The position numbers and the translations under genes are program-made. The notes beneath the pieces are model-generated. The model saw only the letters and a program-made list of their open reading frames with translations, ran no database searches and had not been told where the DNA came from. A stretch of 64,000 nt of DNA from Cytophagales bacterium (lineage in GTDB: Bacteria > Bacteroidota > Bacteroidia > Cytophagales > Cyclobacteriaceae), in assembly GCA_022360015.1 (NCBI GenBank), contig JAKSDQ010000003.1, forward strand, positions 248,001-312,000, in the 5' to 3' direction. Shown here one piece after another: positions 35,603 through 45,124 of the stretch. The stretch's first letter is position 1. Every line of letters starts with the position of its first letter.

Positions 35603-35838
35603 GTACATAACGCAGAGCCCTTTTTGTTATGAACTTATCATTAAATTCAAGATCAACACTACATTACTAATAAGTGAACGTATACCGTATGCTAAGCAAA
35701 CTGTCGAACTGTCAGCTTTGTGAACACGTAGCTTGAATTCCGGCCTTTGGATACTCAATTTCACCCAGAATTAAAAACTTAAATATGATGACTGTCATAA
35801 ATGAAATTGACTTTGGTCATGTTATGGGGGAAAGGAAA

Positions 35839-35994
35839 TCAGATGAGGTCATAGTGATGCAGGTAATTGCCATCTTCAAACGCTGATTTTTGTTCCTTTT
35901 GTAGTTTACAAGAGAGGCAGCAAAACGTAAAAAATAGTATGGCAATACCAGGCAAAAGAAAGGCGTGTTGCCATTGGCTGTGATCTTTTTTCAT
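35839..35994 (-). CDS. Tiny membrane protein (51 aa), third in the NCS1 permease unit
   Basis: 51 residues: MKKDHSQWQHAFLLPGIAIL leads into one membrane segment (IAILFFTFCCLSC), then a short polar tail ending HHYDLI. It starts 15 nt after the stop of the 64-residue membrane protein. I do not recognise the family. The in-line position, correct spacing and clear transmembrane helix support it as a real gene. Confidence 0.55.
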   Translation of the reverse strand: MKKDHSQWQHAFLLPGIAILFFTFCCLSCKLQKEQKSAFEDGNYLHHYDLI

Positions 35995-36009
35995 CACTGG
36001 TTTTGTGAT

Positions 36010-36204
36010 TTAGCGGTTTTGGTTCTTGTTCATCCAATAGGGTGCCGTAAGGAACCAGCAAAAGGTGCCTATCAACATCAGCATTTTGTTCATTTCCAAA
36101 TCAATGCCACCCTGGTAAACCAGTATAGATGGAATCAGGGTAAGGATCAGGCCGGTGAACGAAATTATTTTGATGTATGATATTTTTACCTGTGGATTTT
36201 TCAT
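36010..36204 (-). CDS. Small two-segment membrane protein (64 aa)
   Basis: 64 residues with two predicted membrane helices (KIISFTGLILTLIPSILVYQ and MLMLIGTFCWFLTAPYWM) and a basic C-terminus. The ATG overlaps the stop of the NCS1 permease gene (ATGA at 36201-36204). It is likely translated with the permease and may be a small accessory subunit. The family was not recognised. Confidence 0.7.
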   Translation of the reverse strand: MKNPQVKISYIKIISFTGLILTLIPSILVYQGGIDLEMNKMLMLIGTFCWFLTAPYWMNKNQNR

Positions 36205-37637
36205 GGTGTCACTAAAGGTTTATCCGGTTGAGCAGGTGCTGATGCGTATTTCCTTTGCATAATTTTACTGCCAATAATGTAAATAACAACAGCCACAAAC
36301 CAACCCGGCAATCCTAAAAAGAAAACTTCCACACCATTCCAGCGATTTAACGCCAGGCACAAAGCCAGGGTCAGGATCCATGTAATGGCGGCTGCCCAGT
36401 TATAATTAATGCCATGACGAAAGGCAAAATCCGAAGCCAGGCCAAGCTTTGGAAATAGCCGGACATCTATAAAAATGATTGCCCCCATTGGCATCAGAAT
36501 AAGTCCGTATAAGGCCACAAAATCCAGTAGCTTCATCACCAACCCCGGAAAACAGGCTGCTAATGTAGTGATTGCCCCTACAATCAGTGTCACCTTCCAG
36601 GTTTTTGACCGGGGCATAATCGATTGTATGGCCAAACCTGCACGGTAGATGGTGGGATTTGCTGTTGTCCATCCTGCGATCACCACACATAGGGCACCTG
36701 CCACACCTGCCGCCCGGTAGGCCACAGGTCCGGGGGCAAAATCAAGACTGTTATTGGACTCGATAAGAAATAAAGAATATAGTATGCCGGAAGCTATCCA
36801 GGCTATAAAGTGACCTACGTACATGCCTGCAGCGGATGAAAAGCCATATTGCCATTTTTTTGCGTATCTTAAGATCGACATATCAGCCATACCCATATGC
36901 ATAGCCATGTTGCAAAACCACGAAAAAAAGATCACATGCCAGATAGAAAACCTGCTCTGCCCTTCCAGGGGTATGCCTGTCCACATTTTTGTTTTGGCAA
37001 CCGTCCAGAAATCGGATAGCGAATTCACACCCATTTCCGGCAAAACCGCGATGGCAGCGGCCATGAAAACCATGATCATCCAGGGGGCCGCCACATTGGC
37101 AAAGCGTGAAACCTGATTATAGCCAAACATGGCGATCAGTGTGGTAACAACGCCCACAATTAGCACAGTTACCACCCAACCGATGCTGTTAGGATAGATA
37201 TCATTTAAGGAAGGCATGGTTAAATCAAAAGGAATGCCCACCGCAGTAGCAGAAACTGCGATCATCGAACCGGCCAGAAAACAAAACATCAGGGCATTCA
37301 CCAGGTTGTAAACCATGGTTAAACGGGCCCCACAAATTTTTTCCAGTTGAAAATACAAGGTGATTCTCTTTTTAACGGCAATGGGAGCACAAAGAAAGGC
37401 CCAACTTAACACTGCCAGCGCATTGCCCACCAAAAGGCCTGCCACCAGGTCAAACGCAGCAACTCCGTGTGCCACAAACAATGGCCCGATCACAAATTCT
37501 GTTCCTGCCGTATGCTCACCAGCGTACATCCCTATAAAACTTTTCCATCCTTTAAGCCTGGCAGTTGGTACCGGCTCTCTTTCAAATTCGTTGACAGCGT
37601 CAAGCCTGCCAATCAGATTTTTCTTACTGAATAACAT
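36201..37637 (-). CDS. NCS1-family permease (cytosine/purine/allantoin/thiamine type)
   Basis: 478 residues, about 12 membrane segments. The start has WKSFIGMYAGEHTAGTEFVI, and later parts (FAPGPVAYRAAGVAGALCVV, WTTANPTIYRAGLAIQS) match the CodB/NCS1 nucleobase-cation symporter group. The typical substrates are cytosine, purines, hydantoin or thiamine. Here there is no adjacent catabolic enzyme, so the substrate cannot be chosen. Two tiny membrane-protein genes follow, the first overlapping by 4 nt. Confidence 0.8.
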   Translation of the reverse strand: MLFSKKNLIGRLDAVNEFEREPVPTARLKGWKSFIGMYAGEHTAGTEFVIGPLFVAHGVAAFDLVAGLLVGNALAVLSWAFLCAPIAVKKRITLYFQLEKICGARLTMVYNLVNALMFCFLAGSMIAVSATAVGIPFDLTMPSLNDIYPNSIGWVVTVLIVGVVTTLIAMFGYNQVSRFANVAAPWMIMVFMAAAIAVLPEMGVNSLSDFWTVAKTKMWTGIPLEGQSRFSIWHVIFFSWFCNMAMHMGMADMSILRYAKKWQYGFSSAAGMYVGHFIAWIASGILYSLFLIESNNSLDFAPGPVAYRAAGVAGALCVVIAGWTTANPTIYRAGLAIQSIMPRSKTWKVTLIVGAITTLAACFPGLVMKLLDFVALYGLILMPMGAIIFIDVRLFPKLGLASDFAFRHGINYNWAAAITWILTLALCLALNRWNGVEVFFLGLPGWFVAVVIYIIGSKIMQRKYASAPAQPDKPLVTP

Positions 37638-37773
37638 TGGGGCTAAAATCCGGGTTTATATATTCTATAAAGATAAAGAAATCCGGCCCTTACGGCATCC
37701 TGTACTATGCTGTTTGATGTGGAACAAATCAAGACATGTCTGTGGCAGATTTTGTTGTACGGTGTTTTGGGCA

Positions 37774-38313
37774 TTAAGACCCCTTAGGTTTTGGATCAAA
37801 ATAAGGATGCTTGCCCCATTTCTCTCTCTTTTCCGGATCAAAATCGGGATTATTCTCTGGCATCGCTGCGTTCACCTCTTTGCGCCATTCATCCAATAAC
37901 CGCCGTAATTCACCTGCTTTATCAGCATGTGTCTCTGAAAGATCTGTTGTTTCACCAATATCTTCTTTCAGGTTATATAATTCAACATGATCATCATCCA
38001 GAAAATGAATGAGTTTCCAATCTCCTTTTCTTACCACACTGGCAGGAACCCCATGGTGATAGACAGGATAATGCCAATAAATAGCACGCTGTGGATCGAT
38101 TTTTTCATCGATAAGTTCAGGCAGGATATTTCTACCATCCAATACCTGGCTGGCTAGTCTTGTAATATTCGGAGCATCATTGAATTTATTGCCATAAACC
38201 GGCAGATCGGCCCAGCCCAAATCATCTGCCAAAATGAAAATAATATGAGGAGACCCCTCCTCTCCACTACCAAATCCCTCAGATCGAATTCCGGTTAATA
38301 AACCGAAAAGCAT
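37774..38313 (-). pseudogene. Sulfatase with central deletion
   Basis: 179 codons in one frame. HIIFILADDLGWADLPVYGN and NITRLASQ are the first strand of a type I sulfatase with its metal Asp pair. The next residues are VLDGRNILPELIDEK, AIYWHYPVYHHGVPASVVRK and KLIHFLDDDHVELYNL, which form the C-terminal end. About 250-300 residues including the CxPSR formylglycine site are gone, so no activity is possible. The N-terminal signal peptide is also missing, and the frame overlaps the 3' end of the GntR gene. Confidence 0.85.
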
Positions 38314-39325
38314 TTTTAGCTTTTTCCCTCTTGCCCTTTAGCAGCATATAAGCCGCGGTTTCTCCCATTAACTTAAAGTCTGTGGAAATAACAGTGATGC
38401 CCAGCAAATCCTTCAACGGGGTGTCATTGTAAGAAATAACACCAATATCATGGCCAAGCTTAAACTTTTTATCGCGGATCTGCTTGATCAAACTAACAAG
38501 ATCCATTTCTTCAATTATGATATAGGCATCTTTTTGATGTAGCTCCATATCATCATAGATTTCATCCAGAATTTCAAAATCAAGATCGAACTCAACGCAA
38601 AACTTTCTAAAACCCAACAAAATTTCCTTCGGGTAAGGGTAAAGTGATTGGCTGGGATAAACCAATATGAGTTTATTGTATTTTTTTAAGGTGTCTAATC
38701 CATCTCTCAGCGCTTCATAAATATCCATTTTGAAATCCTGATAGATAGCGGAAAATTTACCTTGTAATTCAGGAAGATTATTATCCATGAGTATGAGCTT
38801 ATCCTGAGGAATATTATTCAGGGCCTTGAGGATATCATCGGTAATACTGATATGGTGCTGCTGCTTATCCTTAAAATGTGCCATCACCACATAAGCGTCA
38901 TACTTACTTAGATTTTCTTCCAGCACATTTAAAAATATTTTGGGATCACAATGGTAAATCTGCAGATCGACATGGGCGTTGGCACCCATGCTATTGACAA
39001 ATGAATTATAGATCCGCATTTTGTAGGAGCTTAGTTTATTGAGTAAAAAAAGTACGTTAAGCTTGGAAATAAGATCGGTACGGGCTACGTAATACCCTTT
39101 GCCTTTGGTAGAGGTAATAATCTTTCTACCCTTCAACTGATTATACGCCTTCTCTACCGTATCTCTGGACAGATAGTATTCCTCACTAATCTCATTGATA
39201 GAGGGGATCTTCTGTCCTACTTTCAGGTATCCCTTTTCAATATCATGGATAATCGAATCAACCACCTGTTGGTATTTAGGTATTCTTGACTCAGTATTAA
39301 TGTCGATTGAAATTGGTGATCCCAT
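38279..39325 (-). CDS. GntR-family regulator with LacI-like sensor domain
   Basis: 348 residues from the Met at 39325 (the frame extends to 39373). The winged helix (SRIPKYQQVVDSIIHDIEKG, KIPSINEISEEYYLSRDTVE, AYNQLKGRKIITSTKGKGYY) is typical GntR. The C-terminal 260 residues form a periplasmic-binding-type sensor (LNVLFLLNKLSSYKMRIYNS, DIGVISYNDTPLKDLLGITV, LINRNSI end). This type controls sugar catabolism in Bacteroidota. It diverges from the rhamnose operon at 39577, with 251 nt between, and so probably represses it until a rhamnose-derived inducer binds. Confidence 0.85.
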   Translation of the reverse strand: MGSPISIDINTESRIPKYQQVVDSIIHDIEKGYLKVGQKIPSINEISEEYYLSRDTVEKAYNQLKGRKIITSTKGKGYYVARTDLISKLNVLFLLNKLSSYKMRIYNSFVNSMGANAHVDLQIYHCDPKIFLNVLEENLSKYDAYVVMAHFKDKQQHHISITDDILKALNNIPQDKLILMDNNLPELQGKFSAIYQDFKMDIYEALRDGLDTLKKYNKLILVYPSQSLYPYPKEILLGFRKFCVEFDLDFEILDEIYDDMELHQKDAYIIIEEMDLVSLIKQIRDKKFKLGHDIGVISYNDTPLKDLLGITVISTDFKLMGETAAYMLLKGKREKAKNAFRFINRNSI

Positions 39326-39540
39326 CGAAAAAATGTACCTTGATTTTCCTAAATTTAAAATTAAAAATGCCAAATAAGGAACAATAATTTAATTTTCCTA
39401 TCAGTAGAAAATCAAATGTCTTGCCGGGGCAAAACATTGGAAACAAAAAGAAACATAAAAAAAGTCCTGTAGAGGTGAAACATCGGTAGCACCAAAATAA
39501 AAACAGCACACCACAGGATAGAGGGCATGGCAGAAAAGAA

Positions 39541-39548
39541 TAATTTTG
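39541..39548 (+). promoter_or_regulatory. Possible -7 box of the rhamnose operon
   Basis: TAATTTTG fits TAnnTTTG and lies 28 nt before the rhaEW start. No TTG is found 19-20 nt upstream, which may reflect activator or repressor dependence. A short palindrome TTGCCGGGGCAA (39421-39432) lies further upstream in the same divergent gap and could be an operator. Confidence 0.35.
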
Positions 39549-39576
39549 TCTTATACAACCATTCATCAGAAAAATT

Positions 39577-41685
39577 ATGGAAATAGTAGAAAAGACATTT
39601 CAACATTTAGATTATCGATGGGATAAGCAGAAAGAGGAATCCTTAAAAGGCGATGAAGTAGCCTTGCTGTTGTACAGATCGAATGTTTTGGGCGCTGACC
39701 TGAGAATCACCAATTACGGTGGAGGAAACACCAGTTGCAAAACCATGGAAAAAGATCCGCTTACCGGTCAGGAGGTGGAGGTAATGTGGATAAAGGGTTC
39801 GGGAGGTGATATCGGTACGCTTAAAAGAAATGGGTTGGCAGGCTTGTACGTGGACAAGTTGCGGTCGCTGGGAAACATCTACCGCGGGCTCGAGTATGAA
39901 GATGAGATGGTTGCCCTTTTTAATCATTGTATATTTGATCTGAATTCCAGAGCACCTTCTATTGACACACCGCTGCATGCCTTTCTTCCTTTCAAACATA
40001 TCGACCACCTTCATCCTGACGCGGCGATTGCCATTGCTGCCTCCAAAGATGGTGAGCACATCACCAAAGAGCTATTCAAGGGGAAGATTGCCTGGATACC
40101 CTGGCAGCGGCCGGGTTTTGACCTGGGCTTGCAGCTTGAAAAATGCCTGAATGAAAATCCCGGTATCAGGGGCATCATGCTGGGTGGTCACGGATTGTTT
40201 ACCTGGGGTGACACTTCCTATGCCTGTTATTTGAATAGTCTGGAAGTTATTGATACCGCTTCTAAATATCTGAGTGAACATTATGGTAAAAACCGGCCGG
40301 TTTTTGGCGGTCTGAAGGTTGAGTCATTGGCAGCAGACAAAAGAGCCACCCAGGCAGCCCAACTGGCGCCGGTACTCCGTGGGTTGGCATCCGGTTATGC
40401 GCGTATGGTAGGGCACTTCACTGATGATGAGCGGGTTTTGGAATTTATCGGCAGCCAGGATCTGGAAAAGCTGGCTTCCATGGGAACCAGTTGCCCCGAT
40501 CATTTTCTCAGAACCAAAATCTGTCCGCTGGTACTGGACATTACTCCCGACGAGGACCTTTCGGACATTGACAAAATAAGCCAGTATCTCGAAAAAGCAT
40601 TTGAGGACTACCGATCGTATTATAAAAAATACTATGAAGACCACAAAAGAAATAACAGCCCGGCCATTCGCGATCCCAATCCGGTCATCATTCTATGGCC
40701 AGGGGTGGGTATGTTCTCATTCGCCAAAAACAAGCAAACTGCCCGTGTCGCCAGTGAATTCTATATCAACGCCATCAACGTGATGAAAGGGGCCGAAGCA
40801 GTCTCGGAGTATGTTTCATTGCCCCTGCAGGAGGCATTTGACATAGAGTACTGGTTGCTGGAAGAAGCTAAACTACAAAGAATGCCCAAGGAGCAGCCGC
40901 TTTCCAGAAAAATCGCGCTGATCACAGGAGGTGGCGGAGGCATTGGCAAGGCAATCGGTGACAAACTGGCTGAGGAGGGGGCCTGCGTTTTCTATACGGA
41001 TGTTGAAGAAGACAGACTAAAACTATCCATAGAGGACAAGTCCGGGGATGTGGCCGCTTACTGCAAGCTGGATGTTACAGACGACAAAGCTATCGGTAAG
41101 GCTTTTGAAAAAGCATGTTTAACCTTCGGAGGGGTGGATATCATCATCAATTGCGCAGGGCTCGCTATTTCCAAGCCTGTGGAACAAACCACCGGAGAGG
41201 ACTGGAATCTGTTGCAGGATGTTATTGTGAAAGGACAATTCGAAGTGTCCAGACAAGGAATAGAAATTCTCAGGGCACAGGGTTTGGGAGGAGATATTGT
41301 TAATATAGCCAGCAAAAATGCGCTTGTTTCAGGCCCGAATAATGTGGGTTACGGAACAGCCAAAGCTGCCCAAACGCATATGAGCCGGTTGCTGGCCGCA
41401 GAGTTGGGCAAGGACAAAATACGGGTAAATGTGGTAAATCCTGATGCGGTTATTGAAGGCAGCAAGATCTGGGAGGGAAAATGGGCGGAAGGTCGCGCCA
41501 AAGCTTACGGCATTACCGTGGAAGAGTTACCAGCTTTTTACGCTAAAAGAACCTTGTTAAATGAAGTTATCTCTACGGAAGATATAGCCAACGGGGTATT
41601 GGCTTTCGTAAGTGGCTTATTATCCAAAAGCACCGGTAATATTTTAAATGTGGATGGCGGTGTGGCCGCAGCCTTTGTAAGATAA
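39577..41685 (+). CDS. rhaEW: Bifunctional L-rhamnulose-1-phosphate aldolase / L-lactaldehyde dehydrogenase
   Basis: 702 residues. Residues about 1-430 are a class II aldolase/adducin-type domain with metal-binding HLHPDAAIAIA and GGHGLFTWGDT. Residues about 440-702 are an SDR domain with ALITGGGGGIGKA and the catalytic NVGYGTAKAAQ, ending GNILNVDGGVAAAF. The same fusion is known as RhaEW/YuxG. It splits L-rhamnulose-1-phosphate into DHAP and L-lactaldehyde and oxidises the aldehyde to lactate. It is first in a three-gene operon (gaps of 11 and 3 nt). Confidence 0.9.
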   Translation: MEIVEKTFQHLDYRWDKQKEESLKGDEVALLLYRSNVLGADLRITNYGGGNTSCKTMEKDPLTGQEVEVMWIKGSGGDIGTLKRNGLAGLYVDKLRSLGNIYRGLEYEDEMVALFNHCIFDLNSRAPSIDTPLHAFLPFKHIDHLHPDAAIAIAASKDGEHITKELFKGKIAWIPWQRPGFDLGLQLEKCLNENPGIRGIMLGGHGLFTWGDTSYACYLNSLEVIDTASKYLSEHYGKNRPVFGGLKVESLAADKRATQAAQLAPVLRGLASGYARMVGHFTDDERVLEFIGSQDLEKLASMGTSCPDHFLRTKICPLVLDITPDEDLSDIDKISQYLEKAFEDYRSYYKKYYEDHKRNNSPAIRDPNPVIILWPGVGMFSFAKNKQTARVASEFYINAINVMKGAEAVSEYVSLPLQEAFDIEYWLLEEAKLQRMPKEQPLSRKIALITGGGGGIGKAIGDKLAEEGACVFYTDVEEDRLKLSIEDKSGDVAAYCKLDVTDDKAIGKAFEKACLTFGGVDIIINCAGLAISKPVEQTTGEDWNLLQDVIVKGQFEVSRQGIEILRAQGLGGDIVNIASKNALVSGPNNVGYGTAKAAQTHMSRLLAAELGKDKIRVNVVNPDAVIEGSKIWEGKWAEGRAKAYGITVEELPAFYAKRTLLNEVISTEDIANGVLAFVSGLLSKSTGNILNVDGGVAAAFVR

Positions 41686-41696
41686 CGGGAGGCTTT

Positions 41697-42980
41697 ATGA
41701 AAATTGATGATATCCTGATCAGAGAGCACAATGAAAGCTTCAGGGAAAGCCAGCAGGCCGGTTTTACATTTTTAGCTGAACGGCTGCAGCATGAAGGATT
41801 TGATGTCGATAGTTTACTGCACAAGATTACCAGTTTTCAAATCGCAATACCCAGTTGGGCATTAGGCGCTGGTGGCACCCGCTTTGGCAGGTTTTCTATG
41901 GGCGGTGAGCCCCGGAGCCTTGAAGAAAAAATTGCTGATGTGGGGCTGCTTCATGCTTTAAACAAATCCAGCGATGCTATTTCCCTGCACATTCCCTGGG
42001 ATGTACCCGAAAATACCACTGCCATCAAAGCGTTGGCGGAAGAATACAGCCTGGTTTTTGACGCGGTTAATTCCAACACTTTCCAGGACCAGCCCGGCCA
42101 GGGGCATTCTTATAAATTCGGTTCACTGTCGCACACGGATCATGCCGTGAGACAACAGGCCATCGACCATAACATTGAGGTGATAAAAACCGGGCAAGAG
42201 CTTGGCTCCGGCGCACTTACAGTTTGGTTGGCCGATGGTGCATGCTTCCCCGGACAACAGCATTTTAAAAAAGCCTTTCAACGCACATTAACCTCTCTGC
42301 AGGCGATTTATGAACAACTTCCGGAAGATTGGAAGATGTTCGTGGAGTATAAACCTTATGAGCCCAACTTCTATGCTACGGTCATCCAGGATTGGGGCAG
42401 CTCACACCTGATGGCCTCCAAGCTGGGAAAAAAAGCCCTCTGTCTGGTAGATTTGGGGCACCATTTGCCTAATACCAACATTGAGCAAATCGTTGCCTTA
42501 CTTATGATGGAAGAAAAACTGGGAGGTTTTCACTTTAATGACTCCAAATACGGCGACGATGATTTAACTGCCGGCAGTATAAAACCTTACCAGTTGTTTT
42601 TAATTTTCAATGAACTGGTAGCCGGCATGGAAGATCCTGCATGTGCCAATCCCACCCCGGCATGGATGATCGACGCCAGTCACAATGTAAAAGACCCGCT
42701 CGAAGACCTTTTACAATCAGTGGAAGCCATCAAAATCGCGTATGCACAGGCTTTGCTGGTTAAACGTGACGCGTTGGAAGTAGCTCAGGAAGAGAACGAT
42801 GTGGTAAAAGCCCAGGAGATTTTACAAAACGCCTTCCGAACAGATGTAAGGCCACTGTTGGCAGAAGCCCGCCTCAGGGCGGGTGCCGCCGTCGATCCTG
42901 TGGCTTTGTTCAGGAAACTGAATATCAGACAACACCTCCGGAAGGAAAGAGGCCTCAAAACTGTTTCCACCGGATTATAA
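41697..42980 (+). CDS. rhaI: L-rhamnose isomerase, TIM-barrel RhaI type
   Basis: 427 residues. The start carries SFQIAIPSWALGAGGTRFGR, characteristic of the RhaI group, and later HIPWDVPEN, VWLADGACFPGQQHF, MFVEYKPYEPNFYAT, VDLGHHLPNTNIEQI, and FHFNDSKYGDDD with metal-binding Glu, His and Asp. It interconverts L-rhamnose and L-rhamnulose in the cytosol. The gene lies between the aldolase/dehydrogenase and the sugar kinase, which gives the complete chain rhamnose to rhamnulose to rhamnulose-1-phosphate to DHAP plus lactate. Confidence 0.9.
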   Translation: MKIDDILIREHNESFRESQQAGFTFLAERLQHEGFDVDSLLHKITSFQIAIPSWALGAGGTRFGRFSMGGEPRSLEEKIADVGLLHALNKSSDAISLHIPWDVPENTTAIKALAEEYSLVFDAVNSNTFQDQPGQGHSYKFGSLSHTDHAVRQQAIDHNIEVIKTGQELGSGALTVWLADGACFPGQQHFKKAFQRTLTSLQAIYEQLPEDWKMFVEYKPYEPNFYATVIQDWGSSHLMASKLGKKALCLVDLGHHLPNTNIEQIVALLMMEEKLGGFHFNDSKYGDDDLTAGSIKPYQLFLIFNELVAGMEDPACANPTPAWMIDASHNVKDPLEDLLQSVEAIKIAYAQALLVKRDALEVAQEENDVVKAQEILQNAFRTDVRPLLAEARLRAGAAVDPVALFRKLNIRQHLRKERGLKTVSTGL

Positions 42981-42983
42981 AAT

Positions 42984-44333
42984 ATGAAAACTCCGGTAAC
43001 CGCCATATTTGATATTGGAAAGACCAACAAAAAGTTTTTTCTGTTTGATAATGCCTTTGAGGAAGTTCACCGGCAATACAGACAATTTGATTTGATCGAG
43101 GATGAAGACGGATATCCCTGTGAGGACCTGCAATCCGTCACAGACTGGATGAGACAGACCTTCGAAAACGTTGTCAAATCCAATGAATATCAAGTGCAGG
43201 CACTGAATTTTTCAGGCTACGGAGCCAGCATTGTCAACGTGGATGAGGAAGGAAAACCGGCAACACCATTGTATAACTATATTAAGCCCTTTCCGCAGGA
43301 AATCCTGGATGCCTATTACGATCAATATGGTGGAAAGGAACAGAACAACCTTGAAACCGCCTCTCCCTCACTGGGCATGCTCAACTCAGGACTCCAGCTA
43401 TATTGGCTAAAAAAGCAGAGACCACATTTGTTTCAAAAAATAAAAACCAGCCTGCATTTTCCGCAATACCTCTCATATGTTTTTTCAGGCAAAATGGTGA
43501 GTGAACCCACCTCTATCGGATGCCACACCAAGTTGTGGGATTTTGAACGCAATCAATATCATTCCTGGACGGCAAAGGAAGGAATTGACAAATTATTTCC
43601 CGAAACAGTCCCTGCTACCACAAGCTTTGAAGTTGCTTTCAACAGCCGGCCTGTGCGTGTGGGAGTAGGCATACATGACAGTTCCTCGGCCCTGGTTCCC
43701 TATTTGAAAGAACTAAAAGAGCCCTTTATCCTGATTTCTACCGGCACCTGGAGCATTACCGTAAACCCTTTTAGCGAGGAGCCACTCACCCTGGAGCAAC
43801 TAAGAAAAGATTGCCTGAAGTTTTTGGGTGTCCATGGCAAACCTGTAAAGGCCGCACGGCTATTTTTGGGCAATGAAATGGTGCATCAAATCAGGAAGCT
43901 GGATGGGATTTTTCATAAAAACTCCGGTTACTATAAAAATGTACTGCTGAATCCCGATTTTTTAAACCAGATGGAACATGGGGACATAGATGATCTTTTT
44001 TATCCGGAAACCATTAAAAACCCCTTAGTCGAAGAGGTGTTGTCTACCGAACAATGGGATCCCGGCATTTTCGGCACGTATGAAGAAGCCTATCATCATC
44101 TGATGTGGGGACTGGTCGTCCTGCAAAAGGCTTCACTCGAACTGGTGATCGGCAAAACACCGGTGAAGCACATTATTATTGATGGCGGGTTTGTTAATAA
44201 TACGTTGTTTGTACAGATGCTGCAACACGAGTTGCCAGGATACAAATTATCGGTGAGCTCACAACCTTTGGGGTCGGCGCTTGGGGCGGCGATGGTGGTT
44301 AATGAGGGGGTGGGAGATGGCATAGTGGGGTGA
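42984..44333 (+). CDS. rhaB: FGGY-family carbohydrate kinase (L-rhamnulokinase role)
   Basis: 449 residues. FGGY/ASKHA motifs: FDIGKTNKKFFLFD (phosphate 1), ISTGTWSITVNPFSEEPL (adenosine-side phosphate 2), and HIIIDGGFVNNTLFVQML with QPLGSALGAAM at the end. It lies 3 nt after rhaI, so its likely role is phosphorylating L-rhamnulose at O1. The family also includes fuculo-, ribulo- and xylulokinases, so the substrate rests on the operon. Confidence 0.85.
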   Translation: MKTPVTAIFDIGKTNKKFFLFDNAFEEVHRQYRQFDLIEDEDGYPCEDLQSVTDWMRQTFENVVKSNEYQVQALNFSGYGASIVNVDEEGKPATPLYNYIKPFPQEILDAYYDQYGGKEQNNLETASPSLGMLNSGLQLYWLKKQRPHLFQKIKTSLHFPQYLSYVFSGKMVSEPTSIGCHTKLWDFERNQYHSWTAKEGIDKLFPETVPATTSFEVAFNSRPVRVGVGIHDSSSALVPYLKELKEPFILISTGTWSITVNPFSEEPLTLEQLRKDCLKFLGVHGKPVKAARLFLGNEMVHQIRKLDGIFHKNSGYYKNVLLNPDFLNQMEHGDIDDLFYPETIKNPLVEEVLSTEQWDPGIFGTYEEAYHHLMWGLVVLQKASLELVIGKTPVKHIIIDGGFVNNTLFVQMLQHELPGYKLSVSSQPLGSALGAAMVVNEGVGDGIVG

Positions 44334-44340
44334 TGGGGTG

Positions 44341-44688
44341 TTAGTATTTTTCTGCTTTTACAATCTTGTATCTGTTGTTATTTCCAAATTCAAGAAACGA
44401 ATACCAGGCATTGACCAGTCTTTTGCTTTTGCCTTCTTTAATGGCAATTTCTCTGTCCAACCAATTTTCAAAAAAGGTGAGGATGTCCACTTTTAAATTA
44501 TAAAATCCTGTGTCATTAATGATCCCACTGTCAACCCAAATCTCACCTGGCCTTTTGCCAGTCAAAACCAATCTAAAGGTATCACCAGATCCGTAATCAC
44601 ATATCGGGATGGTTCCATCCAACATTTCCGTCGTTTGGTACTTTTCCAATACCTTGAAAGTATTCGCGGATCCGGGTCGAAGGGTCAT
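44341..44688 (-). pseudogene. SMI1/KNR4 (SUKH) domain fragment
   Basis: 115 codons. KYQTTEMLDGTIPICDYGSG, DTFRLVLTGKRPGEIWVDSG and LTFFENWLDREI match the C-terminal two thirds of the SMI1/KNR4 (SUKH) fold. The normal N-terminal block is absent: an in-frame TAA lies three codons upstream. An overlapping frame (44597-44863) shows a membrane segment but no recognisable SUKH start. SUKH proteins often serve as immunity proteins for toxins, but no toxin is nearby. Confidence 0.5.
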
Positions 44689-45124
44689 CCGGGTTTATTC
44701 GGAAAATCAAATACGCACTTTTTTCAGAATACTTGCTTCTCCCGGGGATTAAGGTTTTTGCAAGAGATGCGCATGTAAAAAAGAGCAAAATCAGGACTAC
44801 GCACCCAGTGATTTTGAAAGTTACTGATTGGATGGGCGGAGTTGAAAAACTGATTATAGGCATTTGTCATTTTTTTCAATTTGCAGCACTTTGGTCGTCA
44901 TTTGAGCACAGAACCATGCACAATTTCATAAGGTTATAAAAATAACTATTAACTTACAATTATAACAGGTTAAATGGGGCAGGTATTCAAGCTTACACCT
45001 TTGTTTCATTGTATGTTTGTGCCTGAATAACTTCATTCTTAACCTGGCGCCAGTATCTGTGGCTGTTGCACAACTTAAGCATGTGCTTGTATTTTTATTT
45101 TACAGGCGAAAACGGCTGTGTCTC

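Noticed and set aside
39421-39432. Palindrome TTGCCGGGGCAA as a definite GntR operator
   Set aside because: Only 5-bp arms and one copy; kept only as a candidate within the rhamnose entries.
44597-44863. ORF of 88 codons with a membrane segment, overlapping the SUKH fragment
   Set aside because: The overlapping segment is better explained as SUKH coding in another frame, and no family or start context supports the ORF.
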